Shown: positions 25,680-35,198 of the stretch, piece by piece
Numbering within the stretch: the first letter of the stretch is position 1
How the letters are laid out: every line of letters begins with the position of its first letter
The notes under the pieces: generated by a model
Told to the model about the DNA's origin: nothing
What the model saw: the letters and a program-made list of their open reading frames with translations, nothing else
The model's database searches: none
Position numbers and translations under genes: made by a program
From: an uncultured Pirellulaceae bacterium
GTDB taxonomy: Bacteria > Planctomycetota > Planctomycetia > Pirellulales > Pirellulaceae
Length of the DNA stretch: 38,962 nt
Direction: 5' to 3'
Assembly: GCA_938091115.1 (NCBI GenBank)
Contig: CALKNI010000103.1
Span: 1-38,962 of the forward strand

Positions 25680-26735
25680 ATGGAAACTGACATCTTGGAA
25701 GAAGACGGGAGTAAGGGCTGGATGCATTGCATTGCGAATCGAGAGAAAATGAACAATTGGAAAGCAGAAGTCAGGCGTCCATGTGAGGCGGTTGAGTCCA
25801 GGGGTAAGTTGAAAAAACAAGGGGCTCAATTAGAGGTGTTGAGTCGATTGCGGGAGGATATACGAAAGGTGGAAACAGCTGGAAGGATAGGTGACTTCAG
25901 TCGGATTTCTAGCGGTTTCACAGCGATTGATCAGTTGCTTCCCGAAGGTGGTTATTCGCGTGGAGTTCTAGTGCAGTGGCTAACAGGAGGAGGCGTGGGG
26001 GCGGACTATCTTTCCTTGGTGTTGGCGAGGCAGGCTTGTCAAAATGGTGGGGCATTAGTCGTAGCGGATCCATTTAATCAATTTTATCCACCTGCAGCAG
26101 CAGCGATTGGAATTAATCTTGATCACTTGGTGGTGCTGCGAGGCAAAAATGTAGATATGGCGGATGCGCAAGGACAAACTGATTTTTTCTGGTCGATTGA
26201 TCAAGCGTTGCGTTGTTCTGGCGTTGCTGCTGTTTGGGGGCCATTGGGGAAAGTGAGTGAGCGTTGGTTCCGGCGTTTTCAATTGTCGGCCGAAGCCAGT
26301 GGCTGTATGGGAATTTTTGTTCAGCCTTTAGAGGTGTTGCGTCAGCCGAGCTGGGCCGAAGTTCAATGGGTGGTTAGTAGTGGTGTTCGGCGAACAAAGG
26401 AGGAGAGAGCTCGCGGAGATCATGTTCAGCAATCTCATGTTCCATTTAATGGAAGTGCAGATCTTCAGCCTTTGCTAAGGAAGGGTTTTCGTGCCCGGCA
26501 AAAGCTAAGGCTGCAGTTAACGCGGTGTCGTGGCACGCAGACTGGAAAATTGATTGACTTATCAATTGATGCGATCACGGGTAGCGTATCCCTGAATCGA
26601 GTTAAACCTGTTGGGAAGAGTTGTGGAAGTGAGGCTTCTGTATTTTCCCAACAGAGAGGGCGTGGTGAATTGCAAATCTCCAGTAATTCTTCTTTGCGGA
26701 CAGATGAAAAGCTGGGGAGTGGAGCTAGTGCCTGA
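25680..26735 (+). CDS. imuA: ImuA, RecA/SulA-like component of the mutasome
   Basis: This protein of about 351 residues has the RecA-like ImuA pattern: ISSGFTAIDQLLPEGGYSRGVLVQWL, followed by ADYLSLVLARQACQNGGALVVADP and the FYPPAAAAIGINLDHLVVLRG and GVAAVWGPLG strands. The Walker A region reads TGGGVGADYLS and lacks the usual GKT, as is common for ImuA. ImuA, ImuB and DnaE2 form the translesion mutasome; ImuA is thought to link it to RecA. The ATG is six bases after GTG 25674. Its stop overlaps the most likely alternative start of imuB, so the pair is translationally coupled. Confidence 0.88.
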   Translation: METDILEEDGSKGWMHCIANREKMNNWKAEVRRPCEAVESRGKLKKQGAQLEVLSRLREDIRKVETAGRIGDFSRISSGFTAIDQLLPEGGYSRGVLVQWLTGGGVGADYLSLVLARQACQNGGALVVADPFNQFYPPAAAAIGINLDHLVVLRGKNVDMADAQGQTDFFWSIDQALRCSGVAAVWGPLGKVSERWFRRFQLSAEASGCMGIFVQPLEVLRQPSWAEVQWVVSSGVRRTKEERARGDHVQQSHVPFNGSADLQPLLRKGFRARQKLRLQLTRCRGTQTGKLIDLSIDAITGSVSLNRVKPVGKSCGSEASVFSQQRGRGELQISSNSSLRTDEKLGSGASA

Positions 26736-28578
26736 AGTTCGATTGTCGCACAGTAAGCGAATTCTCTGCCTTTGGTTTCCAAATTGGCCAATCCAGCGAT
26801 TGGTAGTGGATCAAGTGGAGTTGAGGAAGCAACGAATTATTTTGTTTCGCCGGGATTCTAGGCGTGGGCAGCTGGTTTCTGCCGCCAGCCCATTGGCAAT
26901 CAAAGGCGGAGTGTGTGAAGGGATGCCGGTTTCTGAAGCAAAGTCTCTGCTTCGCGGTAGCGGTAGGTTTGCAATTTTTGAGCACGATTTGGAACAAGAC
27001 GTAGCGGGGTTGGAGACACTATCTGATTCGCTAGAAGAGTTTAGCCCGGTTGTTGGATTAGAGACGATCGATTCGCAAGATTTTAAGCGAGGAAGACGCC
27101 CGAATTCATTGTTTTTGGATGTGACTGGATTGGCTCATTTATTCGGAGATGAGGCTCAATTAGCTCGCCAGTTACTCTTACATTGTGATCGATTAGGTTA
27201 TCTTCCAAGAGTGGCTATTGCGGACACCGTGGGAGAAGCGTGGGGGTTGGCACGTTATGCAGCAGGACATCATTTTACTGAAACGCGTCAGCCTTTAGTG
27301 ATGCCAATTGCGAAGAAGCGTGATGAGACAGCGGACGAACTGATTCGCCAGTTACCGGTTGAATCGTTGCGATTAGATTCTGCAGTCGTCGATACATTGT
27401 TTCAGTTAGGGATAGAGAGTCTTGGGCAGCTTCTCAGGCTCTCAAGAGACGAGTTAGCGATGAGATTGGGGGATGTTATTCATCGCCGGTTGGATCAGTT
27501 TTCAGGAAAAACTGAAGAGCCTATTGTTGCAAGGCGGAAGCCAACCGAGTTTGTTGCTGAACAGATATTGGACTATTCCACGAGTCATCGAGAAACCATA
27601 GAGGTGATTGTTGCAAGGTTAGTGTGCCGTTTATGTGAGCAGTTGAGATCTGGTCAACAGGGAGCTTTGGAATGGCGGGTGCGATTGAAATGTCAGAAAG
27701 AGGCGGCGATTGAATTTCAAGTGAACTTGTTTCAACCCACTGCTGAAACAGCTCAGGTCATGCCCTTGATCGCAATGCAATTGGAGCAGGCGTTAGCGCC
27801 GGTGACGCGCCGTTCCAGGAAAAAGAAAAAGACTGTAAAGGATTCCAGATTCCAAGCAGCTTCAGGATTAAAAAAACAGTCAAAAGAAAAGGGGGCGCGG
27901 TCGACTGATGAATCACGAGACGATTCAAATTGGTGTACACGGGAAAGTGAATTTTTTCATCGATATACGACAACCTCGGTTCAAGAGATTGTCGTCAGCG
28001 TGAATTCACACGTTGTATTGGTACAGGAGCAGCGGCAGTTGTTCGATGAAAGCCCCAGGTTGGATCGTCAGGCACTATCTCATTTGATTAATCGTCTTTC
28101 CAATCGTATAGGTCCTGAAAATGTCGTCTACCCTGCCCTGCTTTCAGGAGCGCAACCCGAATATGCGTACCGTTTAAAGCCCCTGGTTGATCCTAGTCGC
28201 CAGCGTCGCCGTAGAAAATCGAAAGCAGTTCGCCGGTCGCATATCCAGGCACGTCCTCTTCGGCTTTTCCGCCCCCCATTGCCTTTGCGAACGATCCGTA
28301 TTTTGGAGTCTGAGAAGAATGAGGGAATTCCCAATCAGTTACAGGCTTGTGATGAATCGAGGTTGTCCAGTGAGGTGCCCCCCGTTTTGTTGCGAGTGAA
28401 TGATAACGCTGTATTGCGAGTCTCAGATGCCTGGGGGCCTGAGCGTATTGAAACGGGCTGGTGGCGAGGTTTGACCATTTGTCGAGATTACTGGCGGGTT
28501 GAAATCGAAACGAAACAGCATTTATGGGTTTACCGGGATTTAAGATCAGGCGCCTGGTTTTTGCACGGAGAGTTTTAG
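26704..28578 (+). CDS. imuB: ImuB, catalytically inactive Y-family polymerase-like protein
   Basis: This protein of about 624 residues has the Y-family fold. RILCLWFPNWPIQRL replaces the DinB block that carries the first catalytic Asp, and EEFSPVVGLE replaces the SxDE block, so the metal ligands are missing, as in other ImuB proteins. FLDVTGLAHLFGDE and the little-finger region follow. QEQRQLFDE near the C-terminus fits a beta-clamp-binding motif, and a basic stretch (SRQRRRRKSKAVRRSH) follows it. ImuB acts as the hub between clamp, ImuA and DnaE2. ATG 26704 is used; GTG 26728, with GGGGAG upstream and overlapping the imuA stop, is an equally good start. The frame is open from 26611. Confidence 0.9.
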   Translation: MKSWGVELVPEVRLSHSKRILCLWFPNWPIQRLVVDQVELRKQRIILFRRDSRRGQLVSAASPLAIKGGVCEGMPVSEAKSLLRGSGRFAIFEHDLEQDVAGLETLSDSLEEFSPVVGLETIDSQDFKRGRRPNSLFLDVTGLAHLFGDEAQLARQLLLHCDRLGYLPRVAIADTVGEAWGLARYAAGHHFTETRQPLVMPIAKKRDETADELIRQLPVESLRLDSAVVDTLFQLGIESLGQLLRLSRDELAMRLGDVIHRRLDQFSGKTEEPIVARRKPTEFVAEQILDYSTSHRETIEVIVARLVCRLCEQLRSGQQGALEWRVRLKCQKEAAIEFQVNLFQPTAETAQVMPLIAMQLEQALAPVTRRSRKKKKTVKDSRFQAASGLKKQSKEKGARSTDESRDDSNWCTRESEFFHRYTTTSVQEIVVSVNSHVVLVQEQRQLFDESPRLDRQALSHLINRLSNRIGPENVVYPALLSGAQPEYAYRLKPLVDPSRQRRRRKSKAVRRSHIQARPLRLFRPPLPLRTIRILESEKNEGIPNQLQACDESRLSSEVPPVLLRVNDNAVLRVSDAWGPERIETGWWRGLTICRDYWRVEIETKQHLWVYRDLRSGAWFLHGEF

Positions 28579-28634
28579 TAGAAAAATATTTTCAGTTGTT
28601 TGTTCACGACGGATTAGCGAGGCGAAACTAGAGG

Positions 28635-31600
28635 ATGTATTCGGAGCTTCATTGCAAAACAAATTATTCTTTTTTGACAGGTGGTTCCCATGCAGACGAA
28701 TTGGTACACCGCGCTGTCAAATTAGGGTACCGCGCCCTGGCGGTAACTGACGAAAACACACTTGCTGGAATTGTGCGTGCCTTTGGCGCGGTGCGAGAAG
28801 CAACGGGGAATCGTTCGCCGGGCTACCCGGATCGCCTGAGATGTTCTCAGCCTCATTCTGAGAAAAGTAAATGCGAGGAAACTCCAAACTTACAATTGAT
28901 CATTGGTGCTGAAATTATCCCTAATGATGCTCCGCCGCTAGTTTTGTGGGCAATCAATCGCCGTGGGTATGCCAATCTTTCCCGAATGATTACTGCCGGG
29001 CGGCGGCGGGCAAGTAAGGGAGAGTGTTGGTTGACATTGGCGGATATAGAGGAGTACGCCGAAGGGCTTTTGGGGGGGGTTATCCCAACTTTCCAAGGTG
29101 AGCGGCTGAGAACTGAGCCAATGGATTCACTGCATCCAAGTTACGCCTGGTATCATCGCGAGGGTGATTGCGAATGGACCAAGTCGGAGAGTGGGTTTCT
29201 CAAAAAGCTCAATATTTACAGAGAGATTTTTGGTGATCGAGCATATTTGTTGGCATCACTGTACCGTGGCGTTGATGACCACTGGAGGAGTGAACAGCTT
29301 AAACAGCTTTCAGGGAATTCAAGTTTACCGTTGGTGGCAGCTGGTGACGTGCTGTACCATTCGCCTGCGAGATTGCCTTTGCACGATACGTTGACAGCGA
29401 TCAAGCATTGTACAACGGTGGCTTCGGCGGGAGACCTGATTCTTCCCAATGCCCAGCGTTATTTGCAAGCTGAGCATGATCGGTGTCAAGCGTTTGATAA
29501 TATTCCGGGAGCCTTGGAGCGAATAGACGAGGTCGTTGATCGCTGTGATTTTTGTCTCAGTGCTTTGCGGTATGAGTATCCCGAAGAGCTGTCGCCTGAC
29601 GGTCGACCCCCAATTGAATATTTGACCCAATTGACGAGGGCGGGAGCCAGTGAACGGTATCCCAATGGGGTACCCGATCGGGTTGAGAATCAAATTGATC
29701 ATGAATTGAAGTTAATTGATGAACTTAAATATGAAGCCTATTTTTTAACAGTTTGGGATTTGGTTCGGTTTGCTCGAGGGCGTGGAATTTTATGTCAGGG
29801 GCGAGGTTCGGCTGCAAATTCAGCTGTCTGTTTCTGTTTGGGGGTAACGGCAGTCGATCCAGAAACGACGGAACTGCTCTTTGAGCGATTCATCAGTAAA
29901 GAGAGAGATGAAGCACCCGATATTGATATTGATTTTGAGCATGAACGCCGAGAGGAAGTGCTGCAATATCTATATCAAAAATATGGTCGAGAGCGTGCTG
30001 GGTTGGCGGCAACGGTTGTCACGTACCGAATTCGCAGTGCGATCCGCGACGTAGGTAAGGCGCTGGGATTATCTCTCGATCGCGTCGATGCTTTAGCTAA
30101 GTACGTGGAGAGCAGTAGTTCAAGAGTTGATTTATCTGAGAAAATGCAACAGGTTGGAATGGATCCAGAGTCTGAGCTCGGGGTTCGCTTGATCTATCTT
30201 GTAAACGAGTTGCTTGGTTTTCCACGTCACCTTTCGCAGCACGTCGGCGGAATGGTGATGACACAAGGGCGTTTGGACGAACTGGTTCCGATCGAAAATG
30301 CTTCAATGGACGGGCGAACGGTAATTCAATGGGACAAGGATGATCTTGAAGAGTTGGGGATTTTGAAAGTTGACTGCCTTTGCCTGGGGATGTTGTCAGC
30401 TATTCGGAAATGTTTTCATTTAGTTGAGCAGCATTGGGGGCGGCATTGCTCGCTGGCGAACATTCCTCAAGAGGATCCTCGAGTCTACGATATGATTTGT
30501 GCAGCTGACACAGTTGGTGTTTTTCAGATAGAGAGTCGCGGTCAGATGAGCATGTTGCCGAGGCTTAAACCTCGTTGCTGGTACGATCTGGTTATCGAAG
30601 TAGCGATCGTCCGTCCCGGGCCAATTCAAGGGAATATGGTTCATCCGTACCTGCGTCGACGCAGTGGTAATGAACCGGTGGTCTATCCTACTCCGGAGAT
30701 TAAAGCTGTTTTAGAACGAACGTTAGGGGTACCCATTTTTCAGGAACAAGCAATGAAGCTTGCGGTGGTTGCTGCCGGTTTTACGCCCGGTGAGGCAGAT
30801 CAGTTACGAAGAGCGATGGGGAAATGGCGGAAGACGGGGGTGATCCAGCAGTTTCACGATAAGCTCATGCGCGGGATGGCGGAGCGAGGATTGCCTGAAG
30901 AATTTGCTGAGCAGGTGTTCCGGCAGATCAGTGGCTTTGGTGAATATGGGTTTCCAGAATCGCATGCGGCGAGTTTTGCAAAACTGGTTTACGTGTCGGC
31001 ATGGCTAAAGTACTACTATCCGGCGGCATTTTGTGCGGCAATCATTAACAGTTTCCCAATGGGGTTTTATGCACCGGCACAATTAGTTGCCGATGCTCGG
31101 AAGCATGGTGTCGAGGTATTGCCAGTCGACGTCAATCACAGCGATTGGGATTGCACGCTCGAAATGGATCAACGCTGCCTTCGTTTGGGGATGAGGATGA
31201 TTAGCGGGCTTCGTTCGACGGTTGCCGAGAAAATTATGGAAATGCGTCAGGGAGGGGCTTATGAAAGTGTTTCTGGATTTACTCGGCGGACTGGTTTTGG
31301 TCAGGCGATCATCGCTCACTTAAGTCGAGCGGATGCTTTTGGCTCGCTTAATCAAGATCGTCGCTCGGCATTGTGGCAGGCTTTAGGGCAGGAGAAGAAG
31401 CCAAAAGAACAACCTCTCTTTGATCAACTTGAAGCGCACGATGATGAAACGCTCGCCCTGCCAGAATTAGAACTCGACGTTCAAGTGGCGGCAGATTACC
31501 AGACGATCGGGCTATCTTTGAAAGCGCACCCGATGTCGTTTCAGCGGGAGATGTTAAATGAGCTTCGCGTGACTGAGTGCCGAGACCTTAAGGAGACGCA

Positions 31601-31889
31601 AGACAACCGGCATTTAAGGGTAGCAGGTTTAGTAATTGTTCGGCAAAGGCCAGCGACGGCGAACGGGATTACTTTCGTAACTCTAGAGGACGAAACTGGT
31701 AATGCTAATTTAATTGTAAAACGTTCTATTTGGCAGCGATATTTTAAAGTTGCTTCCCAAAGTTCAGCGTGGATCGCCCATGGAAAGCTGGAGAGAAAAA
31801 AAAACGTCACTCACGTGATCGTTAACCGGCTTGAGGATCTGTCCAGCCGGTTATCGGAGCTTGGAATTCAATCAAGAGATTTTCGATAG
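28635..31889 (+). CDS. dnaE2: Error-prone DNA polymerase DnaE2 (ImuC)
   Basis: This 1084-residue C-family polymerase opens with the PHP domain (MYSELHCKTNYSFLTGGSHADEL, AVTDENTLAGIVRA). The palm contains GRGSAANSAVCFCLGVTAVDP, the catalytic pair in DEAPDIDIDFEHERR and the third acid region around VDCLCLGMLSA. The fingers include IFQEQAMKLAVVAAGF and GFPESHAASFA. The C-terminal OB domain has LRVAGLVIVRQRP. The length is typical of DnaE2 rather than the replicative DnaE1. It would do mutagenic translesion synthesis with ImuA and ImuB, encoded just upstream. A good GAGG lies directly before the ATG. Confidence 0.95.
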   Translation: MYSELHCKTNYSFLTGGSHADELVHRAVKLGYRALAVTDENTLAGIVRAFGAVREATGNRSPGYPDRLRCSQPHSEKSKCEETPNLQLIIGAEIIPNDAPPLVLWAINRRGYANLSRMITAGRRRASKGECWLTLADIEEYAEGLLGGVIPTFQGERLRTEPMDSLHPSYAWYHREGDCEWTKSESGFLKKLNIYREIFGDRAYLLASLYRGVDDHWRSEQLKQLSGNSSLPLVAAGDVLYHSPARLPLHDTLTAIKHCTTVASAGDLILPNAQRYLQAEHDRCQAFDNIPGALERIDEVVDRCDFCLSALRYEYPEELSPDGRPPIEYLTQLTRAGASERYPNGVPDRVENQIDHELKLIDELKYEAYFLTVWDLVRFARGRGILCQGRGSAANSAVCFCLGVTAVDPETTELLFERFISKERDEAPDIDIDFEHERREEVLQYLYQKYGRERAGLAATVVTYRIRSAIRDVGKALGLSLDRVDALAKYVESSSSRVDLSEKMQQVGMDPESELGVRLIYLVNELLGFPRHLSQHVGGMVMTQGRLDELVPIENASMDGRTVIQWDKDDLEELGILKVDCLCLGMLSAIRKCFHLVEQHWGRHCSLANIPQEDPRVYDMICAADTVGVFQIESRGQMSMLPRLKPRCWYDLVIEVAIVRPGPIQGNMVHPYLRRRSGNEPVVYPTPEIKAVLERTLGVPIFQEQAMKLAVVAAGFTPGEADQLRRAMGKWRKTGVIQQFHDKLMRGMAERGLPEEFAEQVFRQISGFGEYGFPESHAASFAKLVYVSAWLKYYYPAAFCAAIINSFPMGFYAPAQLVADARKHGVEVLPVDVNHSDWDCTLEMDQRCLRLGMRMISGLRSTVAEKIMEMRQGGAYESVSGFTRRTGFGQAIIAHLSRADAFGSLNQDRRSALWQALGQEKKPKEQPLFDQLEAHDDETLALPELELDVQVAADYQTIGLSLKAHPMSFQREMLNELRVTECRDLKETQDNRHLRVAGLVIVRQRPATANGITFVTLEDETGNANLIVKRSIWQRYFKVASQSSAWIAHGKLERKKNVTHVIVNRLEDLSSRLSELGIQSRDFR

Positions 31890-32032
31890 AAAGTAAAGAT
31901 TAGTTGAGGAGAAGTTAAATGCACGTGAACAAGCTCCATTTCACTACAGTCTGCCTGCAGCGATCTTAGGTCTTGAATCGTTGGTAAGATCCAGATTTAC
32001 TGGCGATCATGACTTCAAATTTATCGTAATAA

Positions 32033-32923
32033 TTATCGGCTGACGATTGCCGCTAAATATTCTTTGACAATTCGACCTGTCGTCGCAAGATTATCTCCGC
32101 TGGGAACAATCCAGTGCGGGCTGAGGTTAACCGGGCCGGAAATGAAATTTGAGGGAATGGGCTCGAAATTGAGGCCCTGAGAGCTGGCAAGTCGGAGCGC
32201 GCGTGTGAGATGCCAAGCTGATGTAATTAGCCCAATTCTTGGCTGGGTTGCCTCAATGTTTTCTGGAATCCAGCCTTTAAGGCTGGTCATTTCCTGCGAT
32301 GTATTCTCTCCCTCCAGCAGAATGATGGCGTCTGAGGGAATCCCTAACTCAATGAGGATTAATTTGGCTTCTTCGCAAGGTTGAAGGTCTTCGGGGGTTG
32401 CTCGGAATGATTGAGAGCCAGTACAGATGATTTTCTTAACCGAGCCGGAGTGGTAAAGGCGGGCAGCGGTGGCGACGCGATCACCAGCCATGCCGAGTTG
32501 TACTCGATTGTTGTAAGTGGAGCTGGTGCCTCCCCCTAGAACGATGACGGCATCGAGGGGCTGCATTTGAGCAATGTCGATTTGAGTGTAGGGTGCCTCC
32601 AGCGAGTACGCCAGATAATTGGAGACAAACTTATTTCCCCCGAGGGTCATTATCAGTAAGCAGCCGATTGAGAAAATCCCTCCAACCCGTTGTTGAGATA
32701 TTAGCAACCAATAGGTAGAAGCGATCAGTCCAAGCCAAACCAACCCTGCAGGCATGGCCAGAGCGGTCAGTGTTTTCTCGAGCAGCGTGATACCACCGAG
32801 TAGGCCCAAAATTAAAAAAGCGAGAACTGCCAAAAGAAGGAAACCAGCAACTGATTTCCAGTTTAACTTGAGGGACCGATCCGGAAATGGATCAGGTGTG
32901 GATTTGGCTGGCGGAAAATTCAT
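32033..32923 (-). CDS. DUF218/YdcF-type membrane protein (SanA/ElyC-like)
   Basis: This 296-residue protein has three or four membrane segments in the first 115 residues, then a DUF218 domain: DAVIVLGGG, YNNRVQLGMAGDRVATAARLY, KKIICTGSQ, LGIPSDAIILLEGENTSQEM and IGLITSAWHLTRALRLA. Relatives such as SanA and ElyC affect envelope integrity and vancomycin tolerance. The enzyme activity of the domain is not settled. It is convergent with dnaE2 and shares no operon here. Confidence 0.88.
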   Translation of the reverse strand: MNFPPAKSTPDPFPDRSLKLNWKSVAGFLLLAVLAFLILGLLGGITLLEKTLTALAMPAGLVWLGLIASTYWLLISQQRVGGIFSIGCLLIMTLGGNKFVSNYLAYSLEAPYTQIDIAQMQPLDAVIVLGGGTSSTYNNRVQLGMAGDRVATAARLYHSGSVKKIICTGSQSFRATPEDLQPCEEAKLILIELGIPSDAIILLEGENTSQEMTSLKGWIPENIEATQPRIGLITSAWHLTRALRLASSQGLNFEPIPSNFISGPVNLSPHWIVPSGDNLATTGRIVKEYLAAIVSR

Positions 32924-33074
32924 GGCGGAGAACTTGTTTTAAATTGTCGTTCATCGATGGTGTGGTTTGCCACGGAGTCGGCGGGGCCGCTGGAAATTCA
33001 ATGTGCCGGGAATTATAACTTGTTTGTTATTTTATTTGGTCGATCGTGTTTTACTAGTTTATATCTAAAATATC

Positions 33075-33656
33075 ATGTTAAGCCTTCATTCATCGTCTTC
33101 CGCCCGCTGGTTAAAGCAAGTCGAATCGAACCTCGACGAAATTTTAATTGATCACGCGCACTGTGAGAAAAAAGCGGCTGGTACGGCGATGAATTTTATT
33201 TTTGCCTACATTGATAACCTCGATCTCTGTCGGGAAATGACCGAAATTGTCAATGAGGAATTAGAGCATTTTCATATGGTCATTGATATTTTGAATCGCC
33301 GCAAAATAGAATTTCGGCGGATCAGGCCGAGTAGTTATGGGCGAAAATTGAATGATCTGGTTAGGAGGGGCGAACCCGAGCGGGCGATCGACCGAATGCT
33401 CGTTGCCTGTTTAATTGAGGCGCGTTCCTGTGAGAGATTCGATTTCCTTAGAAAATATATGGATGGAAAGGATCAGGAACTATCTGAATTTTATGGTAGT
33501 CTGTTTGAATCGGAGGCACGCCATCATACAACTTATGTCCGGGTGGCTAAGTTTTTTGCCTCTGACGACGTCGTGAAACAGCGGCTAAATGAGTTGTCGG
33601 CACTAGAGGCTGAAATTATTGAAATTGGTGATGACTTACCTCGAATGCATAGCTAA
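33075..33656 (+). CDS. miaE: MiaE-like tRNA hydroxylase
   Basis: This 193-residue helical protein has the diiron-ligand pattern of MiaE: Glu in DHAHCEKKAAGTAMNF, E-x2-H in EELEHF, Glu in LIEARSCERF and E-x2-H in ESEARHHTTY. MiaE hydroxylates 2-methylthio-N6-isopentenyladenosine at tRNA position 37. The length matches the bacterial MiaE-like family. It starts a plus-strand group that continues with mtnB, mtnD and mtnC. The gene name follows the family; a relative with a different substrate is possible because some ferritin-like proteins share these ligands. Confidence 0.85.
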   Translation: MLSLHSSSSARWLKQVESNLDEILIDHAHCEKKAAGTAMNFIFAYIDNLDLCREMTEIVNEELEHFHMVIDILNRRKIEFRRIRPSSYGRKLNDLVRRGEPERAIDRMLVACLIEARSCERFDFLRKYMDGKDQELSEFYGSLFESEARHHTTYVRVAKFFASDDVVKQRLNELSALEAEIIEIGDDLPRMHS

Positions 33657-33743
33657 TTAAAACTTCTATCACGGATTAGGTTACATTACCGAGTAAGTTA
33701 TTAAACTGTCGCTCCCTTTATTATTTTAGATTTGATACGAAAT

Positions 33744-34406
33744 ATGTCAGAAGTAATTCCTGAATCGAGCCCTCTTTCTGGTCACCAGGACCTGTTGGAT
33801 CAGTTGATCGAATGCGGGCAACTTTTTCATTCCCGCGGTTGGTCAGTTGGAACAAGTAGTAATTACAGCGCGGTATTAAATAACGACCCAGTTGAGCTGA
33901 TTGTGACCGCTAGTGGGAAAGATAAGGGGCGACTCGGCAGAACGGACTTTGTTCATATCGGAGCCGATGGAAGTCCGATTGAGCCGGACCAGCCAAAGTC
34001 TTCCGCTGAAACGATGTTGCACGTTGTTCTTGCAGAACAAAATGATATCGGGAGTATCCTGCATACACACAGTGTTTGGGGGACGTTATTGTCAGATCAT
34101 TTTTTTGAGGATGGCGGTTTTGAAATTGAAGGGTTTGAAATGCTGAAGGGACTCGAGGGGATTTCAACCCACGAGCATAACCATTGGTTGCCGATTTTTG
34201 AAAATACGCAAGATATTCCGTCCTTAGCCGAACTCGTAAGGGAGCGTCTTTCTGACCCAATGGAACCGATGACGCACGGGTTTTTAATTCGAAAGCACGG
34301 CCTTTATACGTGGGGAAAAGATGTCTTTTCCGCGAGACGCCATATCGAAATATACGAATTCCTTTTCGAATGCATCGCACGAAAAAACGGGTTCCCAGTG
34401 GTTTGA
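33744..34406 (+). CDS. mtnB: Methylthioribulose-1-phosphate dehydratase
   Basis: This 220-residue class II aldolase-fold protein has SSNYSAVL near the N-terminus, TASGKDKGRL, the zinc ligands in SILHTHSVWGTLLS and the late TWGKDVFSARRHIEIYEFL with a third histidine. MtnB dehydrates methylthioribulose-1-phosphate in the methionine salvage pathway. The two genes after it encode later salvage steps, which supports this assignment over fuculose-phosphate aldolase. The frame is open from 33732; ATG 33744 is preferred. mtnA and the nucleosidase are not in the window. Confidence 0.93.
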   Translation: MSEVIPESSPLSGHQDLLDQLIECGQLFHSRGWSVGTSSNYSAVLNNDPVELIVTASGKDKGRLGRTDFVHIGADGSPIEPDQPKSSAETMLHVVLAEQNDIGSILHTHSVWGTLLSDHFFEDGGFEIEGFEMLKGLEGISTHEHNHWLPIFENTQDIPSLAELVRERLSDPMEPMTHGFLIRKHGLYTWGKDVFSARRHIEIYEFLFECIARKNGFPVV

Positions 34407-34527
34407 TAGATGACGAAACGAACACTTTGGGCTAGAATGTGACGCGTTAGACAGGAGACCCGGCAGCGACGGGCTGGTTGGCTCTGTTGTTGAAATTGAT
34501 CGAGACTTCTTTTTGTGAGGTAAGCCG

Positions 34528-35118
34528 ATGGCCCGAGTACAAATTCCGGAAGAAAATTGTGAAATTCGCGAACCTGCTGAAATAAAAGCGTTCTTGAAGC
34601 AATATGGAATTGAATTTGAACAGTGGGATGTCGAAGGCCGAATTGGCGCGGACGCGACTAACGAAGAGATTCTAGAAGCTTATAGTCCGGAGATCGAACG
34701 ACTCAAGCAGGCGCATGGGTTTGTTACGGCGGACGTCATCAATGTAACTTCGGAAACCCCCGGTCTCGATGAGATGCTTGCGAAGTTTGATAAAGAACAT
34801 TTGCATACCGAGGATGAGGTTCGTTTTACCGTGAAGGGTTCCGGAGTCTTTCACATTAACCCCGAATCGGCTCCAGTATTCGCAGTGACCGTTGAGTCAG
34901 GTGACTTGATTAGTGTTCCTAAAGGGACGCATCATTGGTTTAATCTCTGCTCCGATAAAACGATTAGGTGCATACGTCTTTTTGAGGACACGAGCGGTTG
35001 GGCTCCGCATTACATGGAAGAGCCCGTCCACAACGAGTACTCCCCGATGTGTATGGGGCCAAGTTACCTCGAGGGCGATGGTGGTGATCTTGACTCGGAG
35101 AAAGTTGTGCAGTTCTGA
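34528..35118 (+). CDS. mtnD: Acireductone dioxygenase
   Basis: This 196-residue cupin has the metal site of acireductone dioxygenases: H91-x-H93 and Glu97 in EHLHTEDEVRFTVKGSG, and His136 in PKGTHHWFNL. It oxidises the acireductone to the methionine precursor 4-methylthio-2-oxobutanoate with the iron form, or to an off-pathway product with nickel; the metal cannot be told from sequence. It lies between mtnB and mtnC. GTGAGG stands seven bases before the ATG. Confidence 0.95.
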   Translation: MARVQIPEENCEIREPAEIKAFLKQYGIEFEQWDVEGRIGADATNEEILEAYSPEIERLKQAHGFVTADVINVTSETPGLDEMLAKFDKEHLHTEDEVRFTVKGSGVFHINPESAPVFAVTVESGDLISVPKGTHHWFNLCSDKTIRCIRLFEDTSGWAPHYMEEPVHNEYSPMCMGPSYLEGDGGDLDSEKVVQF

Positions 35119-35160
35119 TCCATCGATTGGTCAGAGAATGAGTAATTGAAAACTGAATCT

Positions 35161-35187
35161 GCGGAGCTGAAGAGTTCCGCTTTTTTT
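35161..35187 (+). terminator. Terminator between mtnD and mtnC
   Basis: GCGGAGCT-GAAG-AGTTCCGC forms an eight-pair stem with one G-U pair and a tight tetraloop, followed by seven T residues. It lies 43 bases after mtnD and 12 bases before the mtnC start, so transcripts reaching it would stop just before mtnC unless read-through or an attenuation switch operates. A three-codon frame ATG-GTG-AAC-TAA overlaps the mtnC ATG directly after it. Confidence 0.75.
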
Positions 35188-35198
35188 ATGGTGAACTA

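Noticed and set aside
31989-32008. Hairpin between dnaE2 and the DUF218 gene
   Set aside because: Only four contiguous strong pairs and no T-run; too weak to call.
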